The translations under genes and the position numbers were made by a program. Positions 16,672 to 24,587 of a stretch of 64,000 nt of DNA are shown here, piece by piece. The stretch is from NCBI RefSeq assembly GCF_027460265.1, contig NZ_JAPZBC010000001.1:5250001-5314000 (forward strand), given 5' to 3'. Each line of letters opens with the position of its first letter. The stretch's first letter is position 1. The stretch comes from Streptomyces sp. WMMC940. GTDB taxonomy: Bacteria > Actinomycetota > Actinomycetes > Streptomycetales > Streptomycetaceae. The notes below the pieces were generated by a model, which saw only the letters and a list, made by a program, of their open reading frames with translations, was not told the DNA's origin and did not search any database.

Positions 16672-17102
16672 GGGCGCGACCGCTCAGTACGCGGGCCGCG
16701 GGCGGCAGCCGTGGGCCGCCGGACGCGCCGGGCAGTGGACCGCGGACGCCGGGCGGAACCGGGTGCGGTGCGGAAGGAACCTTGGCATGTGCGGACCTCG
16801 CTCACTCACCGGTCTGGGTGGGGTCACCGGTTACCGGGGTCAACGAGGGCCCGCGAGCGGGCGTTCAACCGTCGGCGGAAACGTGGCACGGGTAACTTCC
16901 CCGCCCGTGGGGGCCGTTGGCTGGCGCGCCCGGCCGGGCGCCCGCCCCGGACGAGGGCACGGGCCACCGCGCCGGGTGGGTGTGCGGGACCTTCCAGCGG
17001 GAGGGCGGTGCGTCGCCCGGACGGCCCCAAGTGCCGCACGGGCGGTTCACCCACCGAGCGCCGTCGCCCCCGGCGGGTGAGGCTGCCCGTGGAGGTGCCC
17101 TC
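16672..17102 (+). other. Intergenic region between divergent zinc-ribbon and amine-oxidase genes
   Basis: 431 bases with no supported gene. It must hold both divergent promoters. Apart from a GGTCACCGG/CCGGGGTC-type palindromic patch near 16823-16841, I see nothing specific. Confidence 0.4.
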
Positions 17103-18458
17103 ATGGAGCAGACGACGGCGGACGTGTGTGTGGTCGGTGCCGGATTCGCGGGTCTGGCGGCCGCGCGGAACCTGGCGCACGCGGGCCGGGAGGTGATCGT
17201 GCTCGAAGCCCGGGACCGCGTGGGCGGCCGGGTGTGGAACCGGGAACTGCCCGACGGCACCGTCGTCTCCGCGGGTGGGACCTGGCTCGGGGACGGCCAG
17301 GCGAGGATGTTCCGGCTCGCCCGGGAGTACGGGCTCCGGGCGTATCCGCAGTACGACGACGGCGACCACGTCCTGCGCCTCGACGGCGTCGACCACCGCT
17401 ACCGGGGGAGCATCCCCAAGGCCGGTCCGGCGGCGCTCGCCTCCCTGGGACTGGCCTTCGCGCGGTTGAACGCGATGGCGCGGCGGCTCCCCGCCGACGC
17501 CCCCTGGCTGGCCCCGAACGCGCGGACGCTCGACGCCCGCACGCTCGGGCAGTGGCTCGCCGATCCGCTCAACGTGCCCTCCGGGACGGCGCACACCGTG
17601 CTGAAGGCGACGATGAGCCTGCTGTTCTGCACCGACCCCGCCGAGGTCTCCCTGCTGGGGGCGCTGGTCCTGGCACGGGGCGGCGGCGGGTTCGACTACT
17701 ACACCGACAGCGGCAGGACCGAGACGCATCTCCTCGACGGCGGGACCCCGGAGCTGGCCCGGCGGATGGCGGAAGGGCTGGGCGACGCCGTACGTCTGGC
17801 CAGTCCGGTCCGGCGGATCGTCCAGAACGGGAACGACGCCGAGGTGAGCACGGACGTGCTGACGGTACGGGCGCGCCGGGTCATCGTCGCCGTACCGCCG
17901 GTGCTCGCCGGGCGCATCCTGTTCGAGCCGGCGCTGCCGCCCGCCGCGGTCCATCTGAGGCAGCGGATGGCGCCCGGCTCGATCATCCGCGTCCACACCT
18001 CGTACCCCGAGCCGTTCTGGCGCGGTCAGCGCCTGTCCGGGCAGACGCTCGCTCCCCTGTCGGCCGTCCCCGTGACCATCGACCAGACCCCACCCGGGGG
18101 CAGGCCGGGCGTGCTGAGCAGCTACGCCTTCGGATCCGGGGCCGTTCGGCTCGGCCGGCTGGACCCCAAGGAGCGCCGGGACGTGTGGCTGCACGCGCTC
18201 GCGGAGCGCTTCGGCCCGGAGGCCCTGCATCCTCTGGGACACCTGGAGACGGACTGGTCCGCGCAGGCGTGGTCCGGGGGCGGGATGATCGGCCACTTCC
18301 CGCCCGGGGCACTGACCGGCTACGGCCGTGCTCTGCGCGAGCCGGTCGGCCGGATCCACTGGGCGGGCACGGAGACCGCGACGCAGATGCACGGGCTGAT
18401 GGAGGGCGCGGTGCGCTCCGGAGAGCGTGCCGCCCGGGAGGTCCTGGCCCTGCACTGA
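17103..18458 (+). CDS. Flavin-dependent amine oxidase (monoamine oxidase family)
   Basis: 451 residues; ATG 17103 follows GGAGGTGCCCTC. The FAD-binding Rossmann motif VVGAGFAGLAAARNLAHAGR (10-29) is followed by EARDRVGGR (35-43), diagnostic of amine oxidases. RRVIVAVPPVLAGRI in the middle and HWAGTETATQMHGLMEGAVR near the end complete the FAD fold. Members oxidise primary or secondary amines with O2, giving an imine and H2O2; the substrate cannot be told. A single-gene unit is likely, since the next gene starts 191 bases on with its own ribosome binding site. Confidence 0.9.
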   Translation: MEQTTADVCVVGAGFAGLAAARNLAHAGREVIVLEARDRVGGRVWNRELPDGTVVSAGGTWLGDGQARMFRLAREYGLRAYPQYDDGDHVLRLDGVDHRYRGSIPKAGPAALASLGLAFARLNAMARRLPADAPWLAPNARTLDARTLGQWLADPLNVPSGTAHTVLKATMSLLFCTDPAEVSLLGALVLARGGGGFDYYTDSGRTETHLLDGGTPELARRMAEGLGDAVRLASPVRRIVQNGNDAEVSTDVLTVRARRVIVAVPPVLAGRILFEPALPPAAVHLRQRMAPGSIIRVHTSYPEPFWRGQRLSGQTLAPLSAVPVTIDQTPPGGRPGVLSSYAFGSGAVRLGRLDPKERRDVWLHALAERFGPEALHPLGHLETDWSAQAWSGGGMIGHFPPGALTGYGRALREPVGRIHWAGTETATQMHGLMEGAVRSGERAAREVLALH

Positions 18459-18649
18459 CTCCCCCCACGATCCCGCCCGGGGCGGCGGGGGACGCCCGGC
18501 CCGCCGCGGGCAGTGCCGCACCGTGGGGTCCGGCCCCGTCCCGCCCCCGGCCCTCCGGGACGTCCCGGCCGGACGGGTGGGGGAAGATGGGGAGGAACGA
18601 CCCCGGTGAGTGCTGATGCACCTGGAATCGAGGGATTCAGGGAGGCCTC

Positions 18650-20446
18650 ATGCCGCGCACCGACGACGCCCGTCCGGTCGGTGCCGAGGAACAGGTGCCC
18701 GTCCCGCACGATGACGTAACGACGCTCAAGCACGTCATCGAGCAGGAGATCGCCGCCCTGCGCGCCGACGTGGGGGGCTCCACCCCCGCGCGGGCGACCC
18801 GGCCGTCCCCGGGCGGGAGTGAAGCCCCCCACGTCGGCGCGGACGCCGCCGTGCCGCGGGACGGCGGGCCCACCGGGCGGGCCCGCGGGCAGGACCGGGA
18901 TCGGGGCCCCGGAGCCGCGGACGGCGGCGATCCCTGGGCGTGCCTCACCGCCGCGCTCCCGGCCGTACCGCTGGCCACCGCCCTCCTCGCGCCGGTGTGG
19001 GACGACGGCAGGGGAGAGGAGGGGGCGACCCTGGTCGACTTCGTCATCGCGGCCGGTAACCGCGTCCGGTCCGCCGAATGGCTCGAACCCCTGGGCCTGC
19101 TGGTGGGGCAGCGGCTGCTGACCGTACGGCCCGGGGCGGCCTCCGCCGGACTGGTCGAGGCCCTCGCCCACGTCCTGAGGACCGGCCGGCCCCTGCACGG
19201 GTGGGCCCTGGACTACACGGAGCGGCGGGAGGGGCGCCTCAGGAGGGTCCAGCTGCTGTGCGACGCGGCCGCGAGCGGGGACCGGATCCTGGCGACCTGG
19301 CGCCCCGCGCTCACCGAGGCCGACCTCCTCACCAGCGACGCGCAGAAGCTGGTGTCCATGGGGTGGGGGAACTGGGACCTGCTGTCCGGGGCGACCAACT
19401 GGTCGGACGGGCTGCACCGCATCTTCCGCACGGCTCCCGGCCGGACGTGGTCGCTGACGGAACTGTGCGACGCACTGCTCCCCGAGGACGTCCCGCGGTT
19501 CGCACAGTGCGTCAGGGCCCTGCTCGCCGGGAGCGACACACCCTGGACCCGTGTCCGGTTCGTCGTCGGGGACGAGGTCCGCACCCTGGACGTGCTCGGC
19601 CGGCCGCTCGCCGGCACCGACGGCCGTCCGTGGGCGATCCACCTCGTGGCGAGGGACCTGACGCCCCAGACGCGCAGCCTCCAGCGCCTGGCGGAGACCC
19701 GCAGGGAGACCGAGGAACTGCGCCAGCAGGCCGCCGCCGAACGCGAGGTGGCCTCCCAACTGCGCGAGGCGCTGCTGCCGACCCACTCCGCCCAGCTCGC
19801 CGAGGCGGGCGTCACCGTCGCCGCGGCCTACCTCCCGTCCGAGCACGAGGTCGCGGTCGGCGGTGACTGGTACAAGTGCCGGCTGCTGGCCGACGGCCGG
19901 GTGCTCCTGGCCATCGGGGACGCCAGCGGCCACGGCCTGGGGGCCGTCGCACGGATGGCCCAGCAGCGTCACGCACTGGCCGGGCTGGCCCAGACCGGGG
20001 CGGAGCCGGGGACCATGGCGACGTGGCTGAACCAGCTGATGTGCGGAGATCCCACCGCCCTCACCGCCACCGCCGTGGTCGGGTTCATCGAGCGCCGCAC
20101 CCTGCACTGGGCGTGCGCCGGCCATCCGCCGCCGGTACTGCGCCGGGGCGGCGGGGCCGCGCTCCTTCCGGGCGACCACGCAGGACCCCTGCTCGGGCTG
20201 ATCCCCGGGTACGCGTACGAGACCGCCACCGTGCCGCTGGAGCCGGACGACCTCCTGCTCCTCTACACCGACGGCCTGATCGAACGGCGCGACGAGGACA
20301 TCGAGGAGTCGCTCGACGGTCTCGTCCGCAGCCTCGCGCGCGAAGGGCCGCTGTCGCCGCAGGAGACCGTCGACGACCTGATCTCCGCCCATGCCGCTTC
20401 CGGCCTGGAGGACGACGCGTGCCTACTGGCCCTGCGGATCGACTGA
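18650..20446 (+). CDS. PAS-containing PP2C-type serine phosphatase (RsbU/SpoIIE family)
   Basis: 598 residues; ATG 18650 follows GGAGGCCTC. Residues 20-40 form a helix and 45-95 a Pro/Gly-rich disordered stretch. About 100-205 and 230-335 look like PAS-type sensor units (GWGNWDLLSGATNWSDGLHR). A coiled linker (340-370: RRETEELRQQAAAEREVASQ) leads into the SpoIIE phosphatase (375-598) with VAVGGDWYKCRLLADG, LLAIGDASGHGLGAV and LLLLYTDGLIERRDEDI. These enzymes dephosphorylate anti-anti-sigma proteins to switch on stress sigma factors. No intact STAS partner is adjacent; the nearest is the remnant near 12.7 kb. Confidence 0.9.
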   Translation: MPRTDDARPVGAEEQVPVPHDDVTTLKHVIEQEIAALRADVGGSTPARATRPSPGGSEAPHVGADAAVPRDGGPTGRARGQDRDRGPGAADGGDPWACLTAALPAVPLATALLAPVWDDGRGEEGATLVDFVIAAGNRVRSAEWLEPLGLLVGQRLLTVRPGAASAGLVEALAHVLRTGRPLHGWALDYTERREGRLRRVQLLCDAAASGDRILATWRPALTEADLLTSDAQKLVSMGWGNWDLLSGATNWSDGLHRIFRTAPGRTWSLTELCDALLPEDVPRFAQCVRALLAGSDTPWTRVRFVVGDEVRTLDVLGRPLAGTDGRPWAIHLVARDLTPQTRSLQRLAETRRETEELRQQAAAEREVASQLREALLPTHSAQLAEAGVTVAAAYLPSEHEVAVGGDWYKCRLLADGRVLLAIGDASGHGLGAVARMAQQRHALAGLAQTGAEPGTMATWLNQLMCGDPTALTATAVVGFIERRTLHWACAGHPPPVLRRGGGAALLPGDHAGPLLGLIPGYAYETATVPLEPDDLLLLYTDGLIERRDEDIEESLDGLVRSLAREGPLSPQETVDDLISAHAASGLEDDACLLALRID

Positions 20447-20477
20447 CCGCGCGGGGCCCGGAGGCCGGTCGGACGTC

Positions 20478-20657
20478 TCAGTGGTGCCTGGTGTGCCTGC
20501 GCACCTGGTCGGCCGCCTTCTCCGCCATCTCCTGCGCCTTGCCGCGCAGCATGTCGCTCCGGCCCGAGCGCTGCATGGACTTGTCGCCCATGGTCTTCCC
20601 GAGGGTTTCCTTCAGCTTGCCCTTGATCTGCCGCGCCTTGGCGTTGTGCTTGCTCAT
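20478..20657 (-). CDS. CsbD-like small stress protein, 59 aa
   Basis: Read on the minus strand: MSKHNAKARQIKGKLKETLG, continuing KTMGDKSMQRSGRSDMLRGK and ending in a basic helix and RRHTRHH. The KARQIKGKLKETLGK opening and repeated GK(A/L) helix match CsbD-type general stress proteins, which are small, hydrophilic and helical. In Bacillus csbD is under sigma-B control; in Streptomyces, homologues are induced by osmotic stress. It is convergent with the phosphatase gene (stops 31 bases apart). Confidence 0.8.
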   Translation of the reverse strand: MSKHNAKARQIKGKLKETLGKTMGDKSMQRSGRSDMLRGKAQEMAEKAADQVRRHTRHH

Positions 20658-20882
20658 CAGGATCGGTGTCCTCTCGGGTCCGTGGTGCGTCCACGCACCG
20701 GTTAACCCTGCGCCTGTTCACCCTGCGCCTACCCGGGTTGGCCCGCAACCCGCGCACCTGTACGCCCATGGACCCGTACGCCCACGCGTCCGCACCCGCG
20801 CCGTCCCCGGCTGTGATGGAGTGGCCCCTGGAGGGCCCGCAGGACGTCCGGCGCGGGCAGGAGCGAGCCCGGGAGGCGCCAC

Positions 20883-21623
20883 ATGGCACGTCCGGTCACC
20901 GTCGTCACGGGCGGGAGCCGCGGCATCGGCGCGGCCACCTGTGTCCGGCTGGCCGGCGACGGCCACGACCTGGCCCTCGGGTACGTCAGCAACGCGGCGG
21001 CCGCCGAGGAGGTCGCGAGGGCCGTGCGCGCCGCCGGCGCGCGCTGCGTCACCGTACGGGCGGACACCTCCGACGAGACGGCGGTCGAGCGGCTGTTCGA
21101 CATCGCGGCGGCGGAACTCGGTGCCGTGACCGGGCTGGTGAACAACGCCGGTGTCACCGGCCCGCTCGGTCGGCTCGTCGACGCCCGCACCGAGGACCTG
21201 CGCCGGGTCATCGACGTGAACCTGCTGGGCTGTCTGCTGTGCTGCCGGCGCGCGGCCCGCGACATGGCCGCGCACGGTTCCGGCGCGATCGTCAACATCT
21301 CCTCGGTCGCCGCGACGCTCGGCGCGCCCGGGGAGTACGTCCACTACGCGGCGACGAAGGCGGCGACCGACGCCCTGACCGTCGGCCTGGCCAAGGAACT
21401 CGGCCCGCAGGGCATCCGCGTCAACGCCGTCGCCCCCGGCACCGTCAACACCGACATGCACGCCGCCATGGGCGATCCAGACCGGCCCAGGAAGGTGGCC
21501 GCGGTGACCCCGCTCGGCCGACCGGGAGAGCCGTCCGAGATCGCCGGGGCCGTCTCCTGGCTCCTCTCGGACGACGCCTCCTTCACGACGGGGACGGTCC
21601 TGCGGGTCTCCGGCGGCCGCTGA
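20883..21623 (+). CDS. SDR-family NAD(P)-dependent oxidoreductase (FabG-like)
   Basis: 246 residues; ATG 20883 follows GGGAGGCGCC. Classical SDR signatures: TGGSRGIGAA cofactor loop (9-18), NNAG (about 86-89), catalytic Ser in NISSVAATLG, YVHYAATKAA supplying Tyr and Lys, and a C-terminal VSGGR. Such enzymes reduce 3-oxoacyl or related carbonyls with NAD(P)H. With no fatty-acid gene next to it, a role in secondary or detoxifying metabolism is as likely as fatty-acid synthesis. The next item is only a transporter fragment. Confidence 0.9.
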   Translation: MARPVTVVTGGSRGIGAATCVRLAGDGHDLALGYVSNAAAAEEVARAVRAAGARCVTVRADTSDETAVERLFDIAAAELGAVTGLVNNAGVTGPLGRLVDARTEDLRRVIDVNLLGCLLCCRRAARDMAAHGSGAIVNISSVAATLGAPGEYVHYAATKAATDALTVGLAKELGPQGIRVNAVAPGTVNTDMHAAMGDPDRPRKVAAVTPLGRPGEPSEIAGAVSWLLSDDASFTTGTVLRVSGGR

Positions 21624-21675
21624 GCGCGCCCGGGCCGGCCCCTCGGCGGGGGCCGGGCGTCCCCGGGACGCCCGC

Positions 21676-21924
21676 GCCCCACCGCTCACCACCATGCTGC
21701 AGGCGACCGCGCCGGACGAGATGCGCGGCCGCCTGCAGGGGGTCTTCGTCTTCGTGGCGGGCGGCCCCCGCCTCGGCGACTTCCTCGCCGGCTCGGTCGC
21801 CGACGTCACCTCGCCCGCCGCCGCCGTCACCGGCGGCGGGCTCGCCTGCGTCCTCGCCGTCGCCCTCCTGGCGCTGCGCGGTCGCGGCTTCCTGCGCTAC
21901 GACGCCCGCCGGCCGACGCCGTGA
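21676..21924 (+). pseudogene. C-terminal fragment of an MFS transporter (EntS-like)
   Basis: About 80 residues: TTMLQATAPDEMRGRLQGVF, then a glycine-rich helix GGPRLGDFLAGSVAD and a last membrane helix ending FLRYDARRPTP. This matches the final two transmembrane segments of enterobactin-exporter-like MFS proteins of about 420 residues. Nothing upstream encodes the first ten helices, so it is a deletion remnant. The frame is clean, which suggests recent loss. Confidence 0.75.
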
Positions 21925-21966
21925 GTCCCGGGGGAGGGTCCTCCCGCTCGGCGGGATCGGGCGGGA

Positions 21967-23232
21967 TCAGAACGAACGGAGCCGGAGCAGGGGCTCCTTG
22001 ACGCCGTCACCGTCCTCCGACGGCCAGGTCCAGTCCGTGCCGCCCGCCGCCACCAGGGCCGACCTGACCTCGGCGGGGGAGGCGCCGGGGTGGGTGGCCC
22101 GGTGGAGGGCCGCGCCGCCCGCGACGTGGGGTGCTGCCATGGAGGTGCCGGACAGGGTGGAGTAGCCGCCGTTCATGAAGGTGGAACGGATGCACACGCC
22201 GGGGGCGATCAGGTCCACGTCGCGCCCGTAGTTGGAGAAGTTGGCGAAGGTGTCGTCCCGGTCCGACCGGCACGTGGGGCTGCCGAGGCCGCCCGGCTTG
22301 CCGTCGAAGTCGGCCAGCGCGCTGACCGTGATCACCTCGTCGTAGGCGGCCGGGACGAAGCCGGCCGCGTCGGTGTGGTCGTTGCCGGCGGCGACGGCGT
22401 AGGTGACGCCCTTCGCCACCGAGTTGCAGATCGCCTGGTGCATGGCGTCGTTGTTGGTCTTGCCGCAGTTGCCGTCGTCCGTGCCCGAGCCGCCCAGGCT
22501 CATGTTGACGACGTCGATCTCGTCGGCGTGCTCGGTGACGTGGTCGATGCCGCAGATGACGTTCGAGGTGCTGCCGGAACCGAACGGGCTGAGCACCTGG
22601 ACCGGCCAGAGCCGTACGCCCGGTGCCACGCCGACCACCCCCGTGCCGTTGTCGAGGGCACCGATCGTGCCGGCCACATGCGTGCCGTGACCGTGCATGT
22701 CCATGGGCGGAAGGATCGGCAGCCAGCAGTTCTTGCCCCCGGCCTCGTGCACGTTGAGATCCGGGTGGTCCGCGTCGATACCGGTGTCGATGACCGCCAC
22801 GTCCGCGTCGACCCGGGTGTCCTTGCCGTCGATCGCGGCGGTCGCGCTGAGGTCGGCCTCCACCCTGTCCACCCCGGTCGGCACCGACTGGGCGGCGATC
22901 CGCACCGGAAGGTCGGGCTCCACGGACCGGACCCCCGGCTCGTCCGCGAGCGCGGCCGCCGTGGCCGCGGTCATCGACGCCGCGTAGCCCTGCAGGGCGT
23001 GCCGGTAGACGTGCACCACCACGGCGCCCATGGACGACGCCCGCCCGACGGCCGCGTTCACGGCGGCGTCGGCGCTCTCGGCCGCGGGGGTGTGCTCGAG
23101 CGTCACGATGTACCGGCCGGTGGTCTGACCGGTGGTCTGACCGGACTGGGCGGTCGTGCCGGCGACCGCGGTGGCCGACGGGGCGGCCGCGAGTGCGAGG
23201 ACGAGCAGCGCAGCGCCGAAGATCTTGGGCAT
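21967..23232 (-). CDS. Secreted subtilisin-like serine protease (S8) with I9 propeptide
   Basis: 421 residues. A signal peptide (1-24, ending SATAVAG) is followed by an inhibitor-I9-type propeptide (about 40-112: RYIVTLEHTP to VRSVEPDLPV). The catalytic domain has Asp in VAVIDTGIDADHPDL, His in HGHGTHVAGTIGA, oxyanion Asn in VAAGNDHTDAAG and Ser in LSGTSMAAPHVAGG. The start ATG 23232 follows GAAAGGT on the minus strand. The enzyme is exported, the propeptide folds and inhibits it, then is cleaved. A family C-terminal domain is absent here, but a remnant of one lies just beyond its 5' end on the other strand. Confidence 0.93.
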   Translation of the reverse strand: MPKIFGAALLVLALAAAPSATAVAGTTAQSGQTTGQTTGRYIVTLEHTPAAESADAAVNAAVGRASSMGAVVVHVYRHALQGYAASMTAATAAALADEPGVRSVEPDLPVRIAAQSVPTGVDRVEADLSATAAIDGKDTRVDADVAVIDTGIDADHPDLNVHEAGGKNCWLPILPPMDMHGHGTHVAGTIGALDNGTGVVGVAPGVRLWPVQVLSPFGSGSTSNVICGIDHVTEHADEIDVVNMSLGGSGTDDGNCGKTNNDAMHQAICNSVAKGVTYAVAAGNDHTDAAGFVPAAYDEVITVSALADFDGKPGGLGSPTCRSDRDDTFANFSNYGRDVDLIAPGVCIRSTFMNGGYSTLSGTSMAAPHVAGGAALHRATHPGASPAEVRSALVAAGGTDWTWPSEDGDGVKEPLLRLRSF

Positions 23233-23399
23233 CCCAGACCTTTCTTGAGGAAGTCGTCGGAGGCCGACCGGCCTTCACCGGCCTTCTTCCGGAAGGTCAA
23301 CGTGTTCGGCGCTTACAGCTAGCAGTTCCCGGGCGGTGCGACGGTCCGACATCCGGGCGGTCACCGGATTGCTGACCACTCGTCATCCATATAGCTGTG

Positions 23400-23685
23400 T
23401 CATATTCCCCGCCGGGCGCAAGCCCGACGTCGGGATCCTCTCCGAGTGCGTCGAGGGCGCCACCGGCTCCGACCGGACCCCCTGGGCGGCGCTGGAGGTG
23501 ACGTACGACGGCGGGTCGAACCGGCACAGGTGCGGCTCGACCGTGAGCGCGGGGCTTTCGCCGCGTGGGAGGCGTCGTTCACGGTGCCGAGGGACGCCGG
23601 GTTCGTCTCGCTGCGGGCCTCCGCGGCGGAAGACCGGGGCGGCTCGGTGAAGCGGGAGATCATCCGGGCGGCCGGCGCGGAGTGA
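23400..23685 (+). pseudogene. Frameshifted C-terminal fragment of an S8-protease-type protein
   Basis: One frame gives LSECVEGATGSDRTPWAALE then VTYDGG. A second gives PAQVRLDRERGAFAAWEASF then TVPRDAGFVSLRASAAEDRGG and REIIRAAGAE, ending at 23685. The pattern YDGG-TW-x-VSLRA-D-GGSVK-IIRA is the beta-sandwich tail seen on large Streptomyces secreted subtilases. No catalytic part remains. It stands head to head with an intact subtilase whose own tail is short, so a past rearrangement of protease genes is plausible. Confidence 0.6.
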
Positions 23686-23811
23686 CACGCCGGGGGGCAC
23701 GGTCGAAGGCGGACCCGGTACGGCGAAGCGGCGCCGTACCGGGCCGTTCCACGTCCCGCCGGTGATCGGCGGCCAGAGAGCGGCCCTGGGCGGCGGGCCG
23801 GGTCCGCGGGA

Positions 23812-24057
23812 TCAGCAGGGCGGCGGGTCCCCGGCGGGACGCTTGGCGCGGCGGCGGGTGTCGACCGACCACATATGGGTGCAGCCGGGGCACTGCAGAT
23901 GGACCACCGCGCCCTTGTTGGAGATCAGATAGCGCCAGTGCTCCGCGCAGTTGCGCCGTTCGGCGCAGGGGGCGCAGTCCCGCGCGTCGTCGCAGGCCGG
24001 GCAGGGCAGCCAGGCGCGGCGGGCGATGTCGGCCTGCGGATCAATGGGAAGGCGCAC
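23812..24057 (-). CDS. Small cysteine-rich (probable zinc-binding) conserved protein
   Basis: 81 residues from GTG 24057, which follows GGAAGGGGG; an ATG at 24084 is an alternative. It contains WLPCPACDDARDCAPCAERR, then NCAEHW, and VVHLQCPGCTHMWSVDTRR. Eight cysteines in CxxC-type pairs suggest two zinc sites. The GTG lies inside the 3' end of the upstream gene (17-base overlap), so the two are translationally coupled. No enzymatic motif is seen. Function unknown. Confidence 0.65.
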   Translation of the reverse strand: MRLPIDPQADIARRAWLPCPACDDARDCAPCAERRNCAEHWRYLISNKGAVVHLQCPGCTHMWSVDTRRRAKRPAGDPPPC

Positions 24058-24292
24058 GGCCCGGGCCCCCTTCCGGAAGGACACCGGCGGCCACGAGCAT
24101 GTCGTATGTCCGCTGCTGGCCGGCGTCGAGACCGGAGTAGAGCAGCGTGTAGGCCGCCTCCTCGCCCTCCAGCGCGGCCACGGGATCCCAGTCCGGTCCC
24201 AGCGCGGCCACCACCTCGGCCCGGCGCCGGGCCTCCTCGAAGGTCAGGTCGATCTCGAACGGGGTCAGGTCGGGCGAACGGTCCTGGTCCAT
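24041..24292 (-). CDS. DUF6400-like small conserved protein
   Basis: 83 residues; ATG 24292 follows GGAAG with eight bases between. The sequence LTPFEIDLTFEEARRRAEVV, then ALGPDWDPVAALEGE and YSGLDAGQQRTYDMLVAAGV, matches a small Streptomyces family I recall as DUF6400. The family number is from memory. The protein is soluble, acidic and helical. It is the first gene of a two-gene overlapping unit with the cysteine-rich protein. Confidence 0.7.
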   Translation of the reverse strand: MDQDRSPDLTPFEIDLTFEEARRRAEVVAALGPDWDPVAALEGEEAAYTLLYSGLDAGQQRTYDMLVAAGVLPEGGPGRAPSH

Positions 24293-24494
24293 GGGCGACA
24301 CTTCCGGTCGTGCTGTGGTGCGGTTGCCCCTCCGGGCGTCTGCCACGTCTACCAGAGGGCCGCCGTGCGAGGGAAGGGTTGCCTAAGTTGCTGTGACGCA
24401 CCTCATGGCCCAAGGGCTCCACGGGTCACTCACAGCACGGCGACCGGACGTGCCGACCGGACCACCCGGACCTCTCACGCGGCGGGGGCGCCGG

Positions 24495-24565
24495 ACGGTC
24501 CGCACGGGGCACAGGGCACGGGGCACGGTCCGCACAGGGCACGGTCCGCATGGAATACGGACCGC
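24495..24565 (-). repeat. ACGGTCCGCA direct repeats and hairpin downstream of the carboxyltransferase
   Basis: ACGGTCCGCA occurs at 24495, 24525 and 24541 with GGGCAC spacers. The last copy forms a hairpin, CGGTCCG (24542-24548) with CGGACCG (24558-24564). This lies just after the carboxyltransferase stop and may be its terminator. The rest of 24293-24587 shows no gene. Confidence 0.55.
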
Positions 24566-24587
24566 ACGGACGTCCGCGTCGCTCGGT

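Noticed and set aside
18320..20392. 690-residue minus-strand frame opposite the phosphatase
   Set aside because: Antisense shadow; the plus strand has clear SpoIIE motifs.
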